Below, one piece after another: positions 55,273 through 64,000 of a stretch of DNA of 64,000 nucleotides. Below the pieces are notes generated by a model. The model saw only the letters and a list, made by a program, of their open reading frames with translations. It was not told where the DNA came from and did not search any database. The stretch's first letter is position 1. Each line of letters starts with the position of its first letter. Source of the stretch: Aquimarina amphilecti (GTDB lineage: Bacteria > Bacteroidota > Bacteroidia > Flavobacteriales > Flavobacteriaceae); NCBI RefSeq assembly GCF_900109375.1, contig NZ_FOAB01000011.1, positions 34,631 to 98,630 on the forward strand, given 5' to 3'. The position numbers were made by a program, and so were the translations under genes.

Positions 55273-55467
55273 ATGAAAGCTATAAAAACTATTTTCGCAG
55301 TATTATTTGTAAGTTCAATGTTCATCGCTTGTGAGTCAGACAGTATTAATGAAGAAGTGGGAATTGATGAATTAGAGCTATTAGCAGATGAGGATGATAA
55401 TACTGACACAGAAGTGGAAACTTATTCTTCGGAGGACGATAATACTGATACAGAAGTTGAAGGGTAA
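55273..55467 (+). CDS. 64-residue acidic lipoprotein with a tandem repeat
   Basis: The lipoprotein signal MKAIKTIFAVLFVSSMFIAC leads into a very acidic tail with two copies of EDDNTDTEVE (about 44-53 and 54-63, divided by TYSS). The repeat is also visible in the DNA (GAGGATGATAATACTGACAC-type). No homolog recognised. It has a strong terminator and lies 113 bases before the TPR kinase gene, whose start it may precede in the same regulon. The mature protein, of about 45 residues and strongly negative, could bind cations or act as a ligand. Confidence 0.65.
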   Translation: MKAIKTIFAVLFVSSMFIACESDSINEEVGIDELELLADEDDNTDTEVETYSSEDDNTDTEVEG

Positions 55468-55481
55468 ATTATACTCATTAA

Positions 55482-55526
55482 TATATAAAAAAAAGTCTCG
55501 ATAAAATCGAGACTTTTTTTTATATA
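55482..55526 (+). terminator. intrinsic terminator after the acidic lipoprotein gene
   Basis: A 20-bp AT-capped stem with core GTCTCGA/TCGAGAC (55495-55501 with 55507-55513), loop TAAAA and flanking A8/T8 runs. It is symmetrical enough to act on both strands. Confidence 0.9.
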
Positions 55527-55580
55527 TTAATTTTTTATTTTGTTCTAATTGGTTAAATTGATGAATAAATAATAAGATCA

Positions 55581-57638
55581 ATGAAATTGTTTGTAAAATT
55601 TTTGTTTTTGTTTTCTATTCTATTTGTAGTAAGCTGTGATAGAGGTATTGATCTAGCCGAAAAAAGTAACGAGTTTGATTTAAAATCTGGGATGATTCAA
55701 AACTATCTTGAGGAAGCTAAAAATAAAAATAATACTGCTAAAGAAAGGCGTAGTAGTTTGGAAAATGCTTACGCTATTACATCTTCTTTAGATGATAATA
55801 GTTTTAAAGCTAATCAAATTCTTCAAATTACTCTGCAATATTATCATCTTAAAGATTTAGAAAATTTTAAAAAGTTCAATGATAAAACCTTAGAAATATC
55901 TACCGACGTAAAGGATTCAATAATTATGGCTAGGTCCTATTTTTTGAATGGCGTTTATTATAGAAAAGATGATTTAACTTCTGCTTACAGAAATTTTTAT
56001 GAAGCAGAAAAGATATATCTGGCTTTTGAAGAGAGTGGTATTAGAGACCCGAAAAGTTATGCGTATGATTATGGGAAAATATTAACAGATCTTGCCAAGA
56101 TTTCCCAAAAAGTTAAAGATTACAGTAAAAGTGAAGATTTTACGATAAGAGCAATCGAGAAGTTTAAACTTGCTGAAAATTTGAAATATTTACCAGTATG
56201 TTATACGAATCTTGGTATTCTTGCTAAGTACTTAGAACGATATGATGATGCCGTTACATATCATGAGTTAGCTATTGAATCTGCTAAGAATACAGAACAA
56301 GAAACGTTGCGTATAATCATTTCGTATAATAACATAGGAACAGTTTATAAGTCTCAGAATAAATTTGAAGAGGCTAAAAAATATTATAATAAGGCTTTGT
56401 CATATCAAAAGATATTAGAAAAAACACCGTCAAGATATGCCAGATTGTTAGATAATCTTGCGTATGTTCATTTTTTAGCTGATGATGAAGAAATAGATGT
56501 GCTAGGGACATTTTATAAAGCTTTGTGGAAACGAGATAGTATTAATGATTTAGCAGGTATCTCAACTAATTCATTACATTTAGCCGAATATTATAAGGTT
56601 GAAGGAAATGATAGTTTGGCAAATCATTATGGTCAACGAGCTAAAAATACTTCAATTGAAATTGGTAATAATGAAGAATTGCTTAGGTCTTATAAGTTGT
56701 TGTCTGAAATCACAGACAGTAAGACAGGGCTGGAATATACAAGAACTTATATTAAATTAAGCGATAGTTTGGTAAAAGAAGAGAGGGCGTTTCGAGATAA
56801 ATTTTCAAGAATAGAATTTGAAACTGCCGAAAAAACTAAAGAAATTGCAGCAATTAGCCGAGAAAATCAATATTTAATTTTTGCAATTCTAGGATTGTCT
56901 GTATTGTCATTATTAGGATATGTAATTTTTAAACAGCAGCAGAGTAATAAAGAATTATTATTCGAGCAAAATCAGCAACAATCCAATCAAGAGATTTATC
57001 GTTTACTACTAAGTCAGCAATTAAAATTAGAAGAAGGACGTAAATTAGAACAACATCGTATGTCCGAGGAGTTGCACGATGGTGTGTTGGGTAGATTGTT
57101 TGGCGTACGGTTAAGTCTTGATGGGATCAATCAGCGAGCTAATGATGGATTTACGGATGCTAGAAATAAATATATAGATGAGCTAAAATCGATAGAACGA
57201 GAAATTAGATTGATCTCTCATGATCTTGGTACAGAAACCTTATCACCTGATATTGCTTATGTGGATGTAGTAGAGAGTTTGGTGAGTGATTTATGTACGG
57301 TACATAAAATGGATTTTGCATTTGCTAATGATGAAAACATAGATTGGGAGACGGTAGATGATCAGAAAAAAGTAAATCTGTTCCGTATTATACAAGAGTC
57401 CTTACAGAATATATTTAAGCACGCTCGTGCAAAAAGCGTAAAAATAAACTTCGATTATGTGGATGATAAAATAAATCTTACTATTTTAGATGATGGAATA
57501 GGATTCAAAAGCAGTAAGGTCAAAAGAGGAATTGGTTTAAAAAATATTACATCTAGAGTTACTCAAATGGATGGTGTAGTAGATTTTATAAGTAATCAAG
57601 ATTCAGGTACGAAAGTATCTGTTGGTATACCAATTTAA
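55581..57638 (+). CDS. TPR-containing HisKA_3 sensor histidine kinase
   Basis: 685 residues. An N-terminal lipoprotein-like signal (FLFLFSILFVVSCDRG) is followed by a periplasmic region with about six TPR units (about 60-400, for example VCYTNLGILAKYLERYDDAV and SYNNIGTVYKSQNKFEEAKK). A membrane helix (LIFAILGLSVLSLLGYVIF) sits near 435-455. A coiled linker leads to the DHp region with His499 in EELHDGVLGRL and to HATPase motifs (NLFRIIQESLQNIFKHA, LDDGIGF, GIGLKNI). The gene for its regulator follows 109 bases later. The external ligand is unknown. Confidence 0.93.
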   Translation: MKLFVKFLFLFSILFVVSCDRGIDLAEKSNEFDLKSGMIQNYLEEAKNKNNTAKERRSSLENAYAITSSLDDNSFKANQILQITLQYYHLKDLENFKKFNDKTLEISTDVKDSIIMARSYFLNGVYYRKDDLTSAYRNFYEAEKIYLAFEESGIRDPKSYAYDYGKILTDLAKISQKVKDYSKSEDFTIRAIEKFKLAENLKYLPVCYTNLGILAKYLERYDDAVTYHELAIESAKNTEQETLRIIISYNNIGTVYKSQNKFEEAKKYYNKALSYQKILEKTPSRYARLLDNLAYVHFLADDEEIDVLGTFYKALWKRDSINDLAGISTNSLHLAEYYKVEGNDSLANHYGQRAKNTSIEIGNNEELLRSYKLLSEITDSKTGLEYTRTYIKLSDSLVKEERAFRDKFSRIEFETAEKTKEIAAISRENQYLIFAILGLSVLSLLGYVIFKQQQSNKELLFEQNQQQSNQEIYRLLLSQQLKLEEGRKLEQHRMSEELHDGVLGRLFGVRLSLDGINQRANDGFTDARNKYIDELKSIEREIRLISHDLGTETLSPDIAYVDVVESLVSDLCTVHKMDFAFANDENIDWETVDDQKKVNLFRIIQESLQNIFKHARAKSVKINFDYVDDKINLTILDDGIGFKSSKVKRGIGLKNITSRVTQMDGVVDFISNQDSGTKVSVGIPI

Positions 57639-57747
57639 TTAATGTAAAAAATTATCAGATCTGGTTTTCCATATAATAATAGGTGATAACTATAGTTACT
57701 ACTATATAGAACCGATAGGATAACAACTGACACACAAAATTTTAAAG

Positions 57748-58419
57748 ATGAAGAAAAAGTTAAAAGTTCTTATGATTGATGATCATCCAATGATTATTGA
57801 GGGATACAAGAACACCTTATTAGGAGAAAATCAAAAAGAATATCAGATTAAAATAGATATCGCATCCAATTGTGATGATGCATATGATAATATTCTAAAA
57901 TCTTCTAAGACGACTCCTTATGATATGCTTTTTGTGGACATTAAATTACCACCTTCTTCTGATGGAACGATTACATCTGGAGAGGATTTAGCGAAGCATG
58001 CAAAAGAATTATTGCCTAAGGCAAAGATTATAATTCTAACCATGCATAGAGAAGATCATAGAATTCATAATATATTAAAGAATATTAATCCATCAGGTTT
58101 TTTGATAAAAAGTGATCTTACTTCTAGTGAGTTATTGCTAGCTTTTAATAATATCGTTAGCGGTACTCCTTATTATAGCGCTACGGTAAATAATCATTTT
58201 AGAAAAATGATGACCAATAATTTCTCTTTGGATGAAAAGAATTTAAAAATTCTTTATCACTTATCAAGGGGGGTAAAAACAAAGAATTTACCTAATTACG
58301 TAAGTTTGTCATTGAGTGCAATTGAGAAGCGTAAAAATCAAATTAAAGAGATGTTTTCTATTGCAAAAGCAGATGATCAGAAATTGTTAGAAGAAGCGCG
58401 TAAACGAGGTTTCGTATAG
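57748..58419 (+). CDS. response regulator, partner of the TPR kinase
   Basis: 223 residues. The receiver has KVLMIDDHPMIIEGYKNTLL, phospho-acceptor Asp64 (LFVDIKLP) and SGFLIKSDLTSSELLLAF. The C-terminal 70 residues form a NarL-like HTH of the Bacteroidota kind (LYHLSRGVKTKNLPNYVSLS and SAIEKRKNQIKEMF), divergent from standard LuxR. It ends in a terminator. Confidence 0.9.
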   Translation: MKKKLKVLMIDDHPMIIEGYKNTLLGENQKEYQIKIDIASNCDDAYDNILKSSKTTPYDMLFVDIKLPPSSDGTITSGEDLAKHAKELLPKAKIIILTMHREDHRIHNILKNINPSGFLIKSDLTSSELLLAFNNIVSGTPYYSATVNNHFRKMMTNNFSLDEKNLKILYHLSRGVKTKNLPNYVSLSLSAIEKRKNQIKEMFSIAKADDQKLLEEARKRGFV

Positions 58420-58445
58420 GATTTAAATTATTTTTTGAAAAGATT

Positions 58446-58477
58446 AAAAAAAGACAGCTATTTTGCTGTCTTTTTTT
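58446..58477 (+). terminator. intrinsic terminator after the response regulator
   Basis: A 13-bp stem with core GACAGC/GCTGTC (58453-58458 with 58465-58470), loop TATTTT and a T7 tail. Confidence 0.92.
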
Positions 58478-58878
58478 ATGAATTGATGTGACGTTTAGTT
58501 GCGAGTTTATCTTATGTAGACGTCTTAAACGTAAAAAAAATGAAATAATCTAATTTTTATACAGGGGATTTTTCCCTTTATTTTTATTTAAATTAACTTT
58601 TTGTTAACATTTTTTGTGTTCTTATTTTATTTTTAGTTAATTCTGTTGTTAATTGAGGTGAAGCCGTAATTTTTTGGGCTCTATTGTATTTGATATTCAG
58701 TAATTTAGCGATGTATTAACAGGGCTTTTTAATACTTCACACAAACTTTTTTCAAAGTATTTTTTTTAGTAAATAAAGAGATAGATGATATCTTTTAATG
58801 AGATATTATTTTATAGATTTTCGACACAATCTGTAAGTGTCATAAAATGGTTTACAGAAAAATTAAATTTATTTTATT
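58478..58878. other. AT-rich upstream region of the double-glycine peptide genes
   Basis: About 400 bases, strongly T-rich, without ORFs. A short inverted repeat GACAC/GTGTC (58823-58827 with 58837-58841) lies 38 bases before the first peptide start and could be an operator. I cannot name a promoter with confidence. Confidence 0.4.
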
Positions 58879-59043
58879 ATGAAGAAGTTATCAAATCTAG
58901 AAGGTGTGGTTGTACTAAGTAAAAAAGCACAAAAAACAGTACACGGTGGTGATTATGTAATGAGTAGTTGTAGTGATTATTGTCCTGGAACAGTACAGGG
59001 TAATATTTTCACAGGACAATGCACTTGTATCACAGGAGAGTAA
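58879..59043 (+). CDS. double-glycine-leader, four-cysteine secreted peptide, copy 1
   Basis: 54 residues. The leader MKKLSNLEGVVVLSKKAQKT ends VHGG (GG at 23-24), matching the Bacteroidota GG-leader class in which a bacteriocin-type peptidase/ABC exporter cuts after Gly-Gly. The predicted core is 30 residues with Cys31, Cys35, Cys48 and Cys50, no Lys or Arg, and two Asp and one Glu. It could form two disulfides or carry a modification. Bacteriocin, pheromone and natural-product precursor are all possible. No exporter or modifying enzyme is in the window. Confidence 0.8.
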   Translation: MKKLSNLEGVVVLSKKAQKTVHGGDYVMSSCSDYCPGTVQGNIFTGQCTCITGE

Positions 59044-59091
59044 TCAAGATACCCCATATCTTTTTTATGTAAACCTTAAATTAAATTAAAA

Positions 59092-59256
59092 ATGAAAAAA
59101 TTAGCAAATGTTATTGGTGTAACCTTATTAAGTAAGAAAGCACAAAAAACAGTACACGGTGGTGATTATGTAATGAGTAGTTGTAGTGATTATTGTCCTG
59201 GAACGGTCCAGGGAAATATCTTTACAGGACAGTGTACTTGTATTACCGGTGAGTAG
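59092..59256 (+). CDS. double-glycine-leader, four-cysteine secreted peptide, copy 2
   Basis: 54 residues, 48 bases after copy 1, with no terminator between. The leader differs (MKKLANVIGVTLLSKKAQKT) but the 30-residue core is identical to copy 1. Between the core coding regions I count ten codon changes, all silent, plus a different stop codon (TAG for TAA). The core is thus kept by selection, not by recent duplication alone. Same export expectation as copy 1. Confidence 0.8.
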   Translation: MKKLANVIGVTLLSKKAQKTVHGGDYVMSSCSDYCPGTVQGNIFTGQCTCITGE

Positions 59257-59286
59257 TTAGACAATATTTGTCTTATAAATAATAGT

Positions 59287-59316
59287 AAAACCTTCCTTAA
59301 CCGGAAGGTTTTTTTG
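59287..59316 (+). terminator. intrinsic terminator of the peptide operon
   Basis: A 10-bp stem (59287-59296 with 59303-59312, AAAACCTTCC/GGAAGGTTTT), loop TTAACC and a T-run. It follows copy 2 by 30 bases and marks the end of the two-peptide transcript. Confidence 0.9.
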
Positions 59317-60309
59317 TTGAAATTATTAGTTGTATTCTATGTGTTATTTGAGTTTTTTTTAATTAAAATTAAAATGAATATTCCCTGAGGTAAAACATGT
59401 TTTTAAGCTTGATTAAATAAGGGAAATAAGCTTTTTTTATTATTGTATTTTAAAGGGAAAATACTCTTAATTTTATCTTTCTTTCTTTATTGTGTTTTTT
59501 GCAATATTATGTTGTTACGGTTTTTAAGTAAAAATTTTGAGGTTATTATTTGTTGATAATCAGATTAATATAAGTAAATTTAAAATGTTAAAAAATTTAA
59601 TCAATGATGTTATCGTGTTTTTTTATTGTATTAATTGATTTATGTTAAAATTTAACATGTCTATTTATGACAATTTTTAACATTTTTAATAATGTCTTTT
59701 TATGGTTAATTTTTTTTAAATTATTTGTTATTGTTTTAATGATTTTTATTGTTGTTTTTCGTTTTTAAAGTTCGACTAACATTTTTTAATATAGAAATGC
59801 ATTTTTAATTAAAGAAGTAAACTCATAATAATAGGTGTGTATGAAAATAATTACTTTAAGGAATAAACTATCATTACATATATATGTAGTTATAATTTTC
59901 TGGTTAAGTGACCATTACTTTTTTTTAAACAAACTATTAAAGAGAATACTTTGTTTTTTTCAATTACCTCCTAATTCTATTTTACTTCATATTAGGAATT
60001 CTCAAGTAAACCTACTCCGTACCCATATTTATATAATAAACTTTAAAGTACTTGATCTGTATAAAAATGCTTTTCGACTAAGGATAACCACTGTTTCATC
60101 GATAAACAAAAATTTTCTAAAGTGGTTTTTTATAAGTTTAAAAAAAGGAAAAGCAATTAAATGGTTAAGTACTCCTCTAGGACTATATACGTAAGTAGAT
60201 ACTTCTTATATATATCCTAAGCTTATTAATAGTAAAGAATAATCAACTGTTTGTATTTACTATTAACTGAAATTGTTTTAAGAAAAATATTAAAATTTAA
60301 GGTGTACTG
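59317..60309. other. AT-rich gap before the giant repeat protein
   Basis: Nearly 1 kb with very low GC. A 119-codon ORF (59835-60194) begins MCMKIITLRNKL but shows no signal, domain or codon pattern like the neighbours and is probably spurious. No other feature supported. Confidence 0.4.
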
Positions 60310-63300
60310 ATGCAAAAAGTAAATAATAAAACTATTATTAATCGATTATTTTTTTTAGATAAGTATAATCTAGAAGTCAAATCATTATTTAAAAAAACTA
60401 GAAAATATAAATTCTTATTATCTGTTTTATATTTTGTTTGTTTTATCAATCCTACGTATGTTTTTTCTCAGAAGAAATTATCAATTATTCAAATTGAAGC
60501 ATATCAGAATTTTTACCCACAAGATCAAGAAAATAATTTAAGAGGTAATGAACTATTATTGCGAAGTAGATCAAAAACAGAGTTTGAAACTAAATCACTA
60601 CCTATATTTTCAAATAGGTCATTTTCTTCAAGATCACCATCAGACCCTCCTACTTTAGATCTCGATGAGTTTACTGCGGGTAACAATTATGAATATAATT
60701 TAGAACCAACAACAGGTAATGTTTTTGCTGTTTCTAGAGGAAATGTAGCAATTACTTCAGATACAGGTACTTTATCTAGTGCTACCATTACTGTAAGTGG
60801 AACTGTAGATCCAGCTGAATTACTGGCAATAAATAGTGGCGCTGGTTTCGATTTATATTTTTTCACAGCTTCTAATACCTTTATTTATGATAGAGGAGGA
60901 GGAATTATTTTAGAAGTGGCACAAGTAGGAACTACCTTTACGATTACAGAAACTACCAATGATCCGATTCCTAATAGTGTTTTTGAAGATTTCATAGGGG
61001 TTATGTTTTATGGTGATTTAACAGATCCATATACCGAAGGAACGAGAACGATAGACATTACATTAAATGATTCAACAGGAGGTTCCTCAACATCTCAAAC
61101 CATTATTAATATAACCCGGTTACCAGAAGCTTTTGATGATAATAATAGTATCGCAGCTAATTCTATGATTGCTGTTACAGGTGATGTGTTAACGAATGAT
61201 GTTGATGATACACCCGGAGAGGTGTTATCAGTAACAGAGGTAAATGTATTTCCATCAGAAGTGGGCGCGAGTTATAATACACTTTATGGAACTTTTGTAA
61301 TTCAGTCAAACGGATCGTACTCTTATACGGTAAATACAGACAATCCGGCAGTCGCTGGATTAGTGAATGGGACTAGTTTAGATGATATTGTTGCATATAC
61401 CGTAGAAGATCTTGAAGGAAATTTTGATTATGGTATTTTAACGATTACTATTAATGGTGTCGATGATCCACCAACGGCAGTCGATGATACTAATAGCGTG
61501 ACTGTTTGTGTTTCCAATACAGCAACTAGTAATCTTATTGAGGGAGATGGTGTAAATGGTCAGGATTTATTAGATAGACCATTATCTATGTTAGTTTGGG
61601 AAAGTCAATTCACTGATAATCAAACTGTAGGTGGGTTTTCTAGAACTATTGATGGTATTACACTTGATTTTACCTCTTCTGATCCAGGAGGAATGGGGAC
61701 TGTAATAGATTTACCCAGTGGAATAAGAAATAATCAAAGTGTTTTATCTACTGCAACCAATGGAGGACACACAGGATATATGATATTTAGTATCAATTCT
61801 GCAATAAATCCTAATTTAGATACATCATTACAAATTGACTTTAATCAGGAAGTTTTTAATTTAGGGTTTTTAGTAACGGATATTGATTATTCTCAGGGTA
61901 CTACTTGGCAAGATCAAATAACAATTCATGGATTTTTAGATGGAACGCCCGTTACCTATACAAATACAATAACAGGTGGTATTGTTGATGCAGGAGGTGA
62001 TACGTATTATGGTACAGGAAACGCTATACCATCAGATGCCACGGGAAATATTAATGTGGCTTTTGACGGACCTATAGATCAGTTAGTCTTATCTTATAAT
62101 TATGGGCCAGATGTAACGGATGCGGACCCTGCAACACAAATAGCAGGTATTTCGGATATTTTTTGGCAAGGAGATAATGGGGTAACTGTAATAACTATAA
62201 ACGGTACTCCGGTTGTTGGTGCTACAACAGTAGCAACTACCTATGGATTTATTACTGTTAACCCAGATGGTACATATGTTTATACGGTTGATAAAACAAA
62301 TCCAGCAGTAGCGAACTTATTAGTAGGACAAACACTAACTGATACAATTCCTTATACCTTAAGAGATGCTTTGTCAAATACAGATGCTGCAAATCTTATA
62401 ATTACCATTAATGGATCTGCAGTAGATACTGATACAGATGGAGAACCGGATTGGACAGATTTAGATGATGATAATGATGGGATACTAGATGAGAATGAAT
62501 GTTATGTAAGTACTGTGCTTATAGGAAGTCCTGATGGAGTAGAGGATGGTAGTTTTGGAATGGGGTATTGGGATACAGAGTATTATAGCGGGCATTTTGC
62601 AATTGTAGGCTCTACTTTTGGAAATAGTAATCAGAATAGTACACTTAATGGGTCTGTAGGTACACCTACTTTTGTTGGAGAGGCTTTTTTAGGTGGAAAT
62701 TCTTTAAGCTTTAATGAATCAGGATCTTACGCTGAGACTTCGCCAGGAGTTTTTGATACAAATACGAGTACAGGTTTAGTTCCTCCAAGTTATGTAGGAA
62801 CAAATATAGATGATGTTGGTTTTCAACCTTATTACCAAACGATATTCAAACGTGAAGCTGATATAGATGGAGTGCTAACTTTTGGAAGCACTGGATTTAA
62901 TGTTGATGATGTGTTCGAACTTTTTATTAATGGAACTAGAGAAGTTTTTGCTTCTTTCTGTTGTGGCGCTTCGGATTCTCCAAATGATTCTTTTAGTTTT
63001 AATGTTACTAAAGGAGATGATCTAGAAATTAGATATACTAATTTGGGATTTGTTGGTAGTTTTCAATTTAATTTAGAATTAACACCTTCTTGTAATACAG
63101 ATGTTGATGGAGACGGAACTCCTAATGGTCAGGATTTGGATAGTGATAATGATGGTTGTGATGATGTAGTAGAATCAGGTGGAGTTGATACAACTCCAGA
63201 AGATGGGGTTTTAGATGGAACAGGTTTTGATGGAAATGGTTTAGTAACTGGTGGTGTAGGCGGTTATGATGGAGTAACCGGTAATGAGTTTGTTGCAACA

Positions 63301-64000
63301 CAACTAACGGTAACAGCAACTCCTACAAATGAAACAGTAAATGCTGGAGAAACGGCTACATTTAGTGTAACTGCAACTGCCGAATCTACAACTACTTTTG
63401 TTACAGGGACACCAAATTATACAATTCCTCCTGCGACAAACGTTTCTGGAGCTATAATTTATCAATGGCAAAGAAATGGAACTAATATTGATGGTACTAC
63501 AGATGGTGGAGTTTATACAGGATTTAATGGTGCGACCTTAACTATTACAAATCCTACAACAAGCCTTAGTGGGAATATATATAATGTAATCGTAACGCAC
63601 CCTGATAATGTATGTATTAATGAACAGAATAGTGCAACGTTAACGGTTAATCCAACCAGTGACTTATCCCTTAGTAAAGGTGCAGTATTAACGACTGATG
63701 CCGATGGCAGTACAACGATCAGTGCAGGTGATACGGTTACCTTTAGTATTACTGTAAGTAATGCAGGAGCGAACAATGCTACGGGTGTTGGCGTAGGCGA
63801 TACGGTTCCCGATGGCTATACGACTATTGGTAGTATTAGTAATGGCGGAAGTGAGAGTGGCGGTTTGATCAGTTGGAGTGGACTTAGTGTTACCACTACG
63901 ACGCCTTTGGTATTGACCTATACGGCTGTTGTTACAGCTACGGGTAACTACACAAACTTTGCTGAGATTACCGCGAGTGATAACTTTGATCCCGACAGTA
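60310..64000 (+). CDS. giant secreted repeat protein (VCBS / TSP3 / DUF11), partial at the window end
   Basis: Open from ATG 60310 to the last base, at least 1230 residues with no stop. A long charged N-terminus precedes a signal hydrophobic core (FLLSVLYFVCFINPTYVFSQ, about 37-56). At about 275-390 and 633-705 are VCBS-like domains (NGSYSYTVNTDNPAVAG and DGTYVYTVDKTNPAVAN). Two TSP3-like Asp-rich calcium-binding stretches follow (DTDGEPDWTDLDDDNDG near 710 and DVDGDGTPNGQDLDSDNDG near 933). An Ig-like segment (1040-1110) leads into a DUF11 repeat from about 1118. Such proteins are cell-surface or extracellular adhesins. The C-terminus is outside the window. Confidence 0.88.
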   Translation, partial: MQKVNNKTIINRLFFLDKYNLEVKSLFKKTRKYKFLLSVLYFVCFINPTYVFSQKKLSIIQIEAYQNFYPQDQENNLRGNELLLRSRSKTEFETKSLPIFSNRSFSSRSPSDPPTLDLDEFTAGNNYEYNLEPTTGNVFAVSRGNVAITSDTGTLSSATITVSGTVDPAELLAINSGAGFDLYFFTASNTFIYDRGGGIILEVAQVGTTFTITETTNDPIPNSVFEDFIGVMFYGDLTDPYTEGTRTIDITLNDSTGGSSTSQTIINITRLPEAFDDNNSIAANSMIAVTGDVLTNDVDDTPGEVLSVTEVNVFPSEVGASYNTLYGTFVIQSNGSYSYTVNTDNPAVAGLVNGTSLDDIVAYTVEDLEGNFDYGILTITINGVDDPPTAVDDTNSVTVCVSNTATSNLIEGDGVNGQDLLDRPLSMLVWESQFTDNQTVGGFSRTIDGITLDFTSSDPGGMGTVIDLPSGIRNNQSVLSTATNGGHTGYMIFSINSAINPNLDTSLQIDFNQEVFNLGFLVTDIDYSQGTTWQDQITIHGFLDGTPVTYTNTITGGIVDAGGDTYYGTGNAIPSDATGNINVAFDGPIDQLVLSYNYGPDVTDADPATQIAGISDIFWQGDNGVTVITINGTPVVGATTVATTYGFITVNPDGTYVYTVDKTNPAVANLLVGQTLTDTIPYTLRDALSNTDAANLIITINGSAVDTDTDGEPDWTDLDDDNDGILDENECYVSTVLIGSPDGVEDGSFGMGYWDTEYYSGHFAIVGSTFGNSNQNSTLNGSVGTPTFVGEAFLGGNSLSFNESGSYAETSPGVFDTNTSTGLVPPSYVGTNIDDVGFQPYYQTIFKREADIDGVLTFGSTGFNVDDVFELFINGTREVFASFCCGASDSPNDSFSFNVTKGDDLEIRYTNLGFVGSFQFNLELTPSCNTDVDGDGTPNGQDLDSDNDGCDDVVESGGVDTTPEDGVLDGTGFDGNGLVTGGVGGYDGVTGNEFVATQLTVTATPTNETVNAGETATFSVTATAESTTTFVTGTPNYTIPPATNVSGAIIYQWQRNGTNIDGTTDGGVYTGFNGATLTITNPTTSLSGNIYNVIVTHPDNVCINEQNSATLTVNPTSDLSLSKGAVLTTDADGSTTISAGDTVTFSITVSNAGANNATGVGVGDTVPDGYTTIGSISNGGSESGGLISWSGLSVTTTTPLVLTYTAVVTATGNYTNFAEITASDNFDPDS

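Noticed and set aside
59835..60194. 119-codon ORF in the AT-rich gap before the giant protein
   Set aside because: No domain, no signal peptide, no recognisable codon pattern and no ribosome binding site; likely chance in low-GC DNA.

Overview
The window looks like a chromosomal segment of a Bacteroidota bacterium, most likely a marine flavobacterium (Aquimarina or Tenacibaculum-like; this is inference, no marker gene is present). The reasons are low GC, many short Bacteroidota-style lipoprotein signals, a type IX secretion (T9SS) C-terminal domain, M16, DUF4252, YwqK and NHL families, and a TAnnTTTG-type promoter. I saw no rRNA, tRNA, CRISPR array, insertion sequence or prophage.

Layout. 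1-19 kb: aspartokinase, a ComM-type ATPase, a 1256-residue T9SS cargo protein, an M16 peptidase lipoprotein, two small reverse-strand proteins, a pair made of a peptidoglycan-binding amidase-like protein and an AAA ATPase, a DUF2891 lipoprotein, then an NRAMP-fold transporter joined to 5-oxoprolinase pxpABC. 19.3-21.9 kb: a four-gene operon of a hypothetical protein, a multi-pass membrane protein, a histidine kinase and a LuxR-type regulator. 21.9-29.5 kb: the branched-chain operon ilvD-ilvB-ilvN-ilvC-ilvA, preceded by two tandem Ile/Val-rich 21-codon leader peptides, each followed by an intrinsic terminator. This is a double ribosome-mediated attenuator. 29.5-37 kb: reverse-strand genes, namely a heme-motif lipoprotein, thioesterase, NHL-repeat lipoprotein, serine hydrolase, RmuC, DUF5063 and a secreted lipoprotein.

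37.1-46.4 kb is a vitamin B12 uptake and salvage island: BtuF-BtuC-BtuD importer, a DUF71 ATP-pyrophosphatase, cobU-cobT-cobS-cobC nucleotide-loop assembly, and a cobalamin riboswitch with a terminator-type expression platform in front of a BtuB-like TonB receptor. 46.4-53.1 kb: an S41 peptidase, an ECF sigma / membrane protein / DUF4252 operon with a recognisable ECF promoter, purB, a HEAT-like protein and a Sir2 deacylase.

53.5-64 kb is the accessory end. It has a LytTR regulator whose phospho-acceptor position is Glu, a tiny acidic lipoprotein, a TPR histidine kinase with its response regulator, and two tandem 54-residue peptides with double-glycine leaders and an identical four-cysteine core, too short for ordinary ORF calling. 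After an AT-rich gap, a giant VCBS/TSP3/DUF11 repeat protein runs off the end. The peptide pair beside the TPR kinase pair, and the double ilv attenuator, are the strongest candidates for little-described biology.
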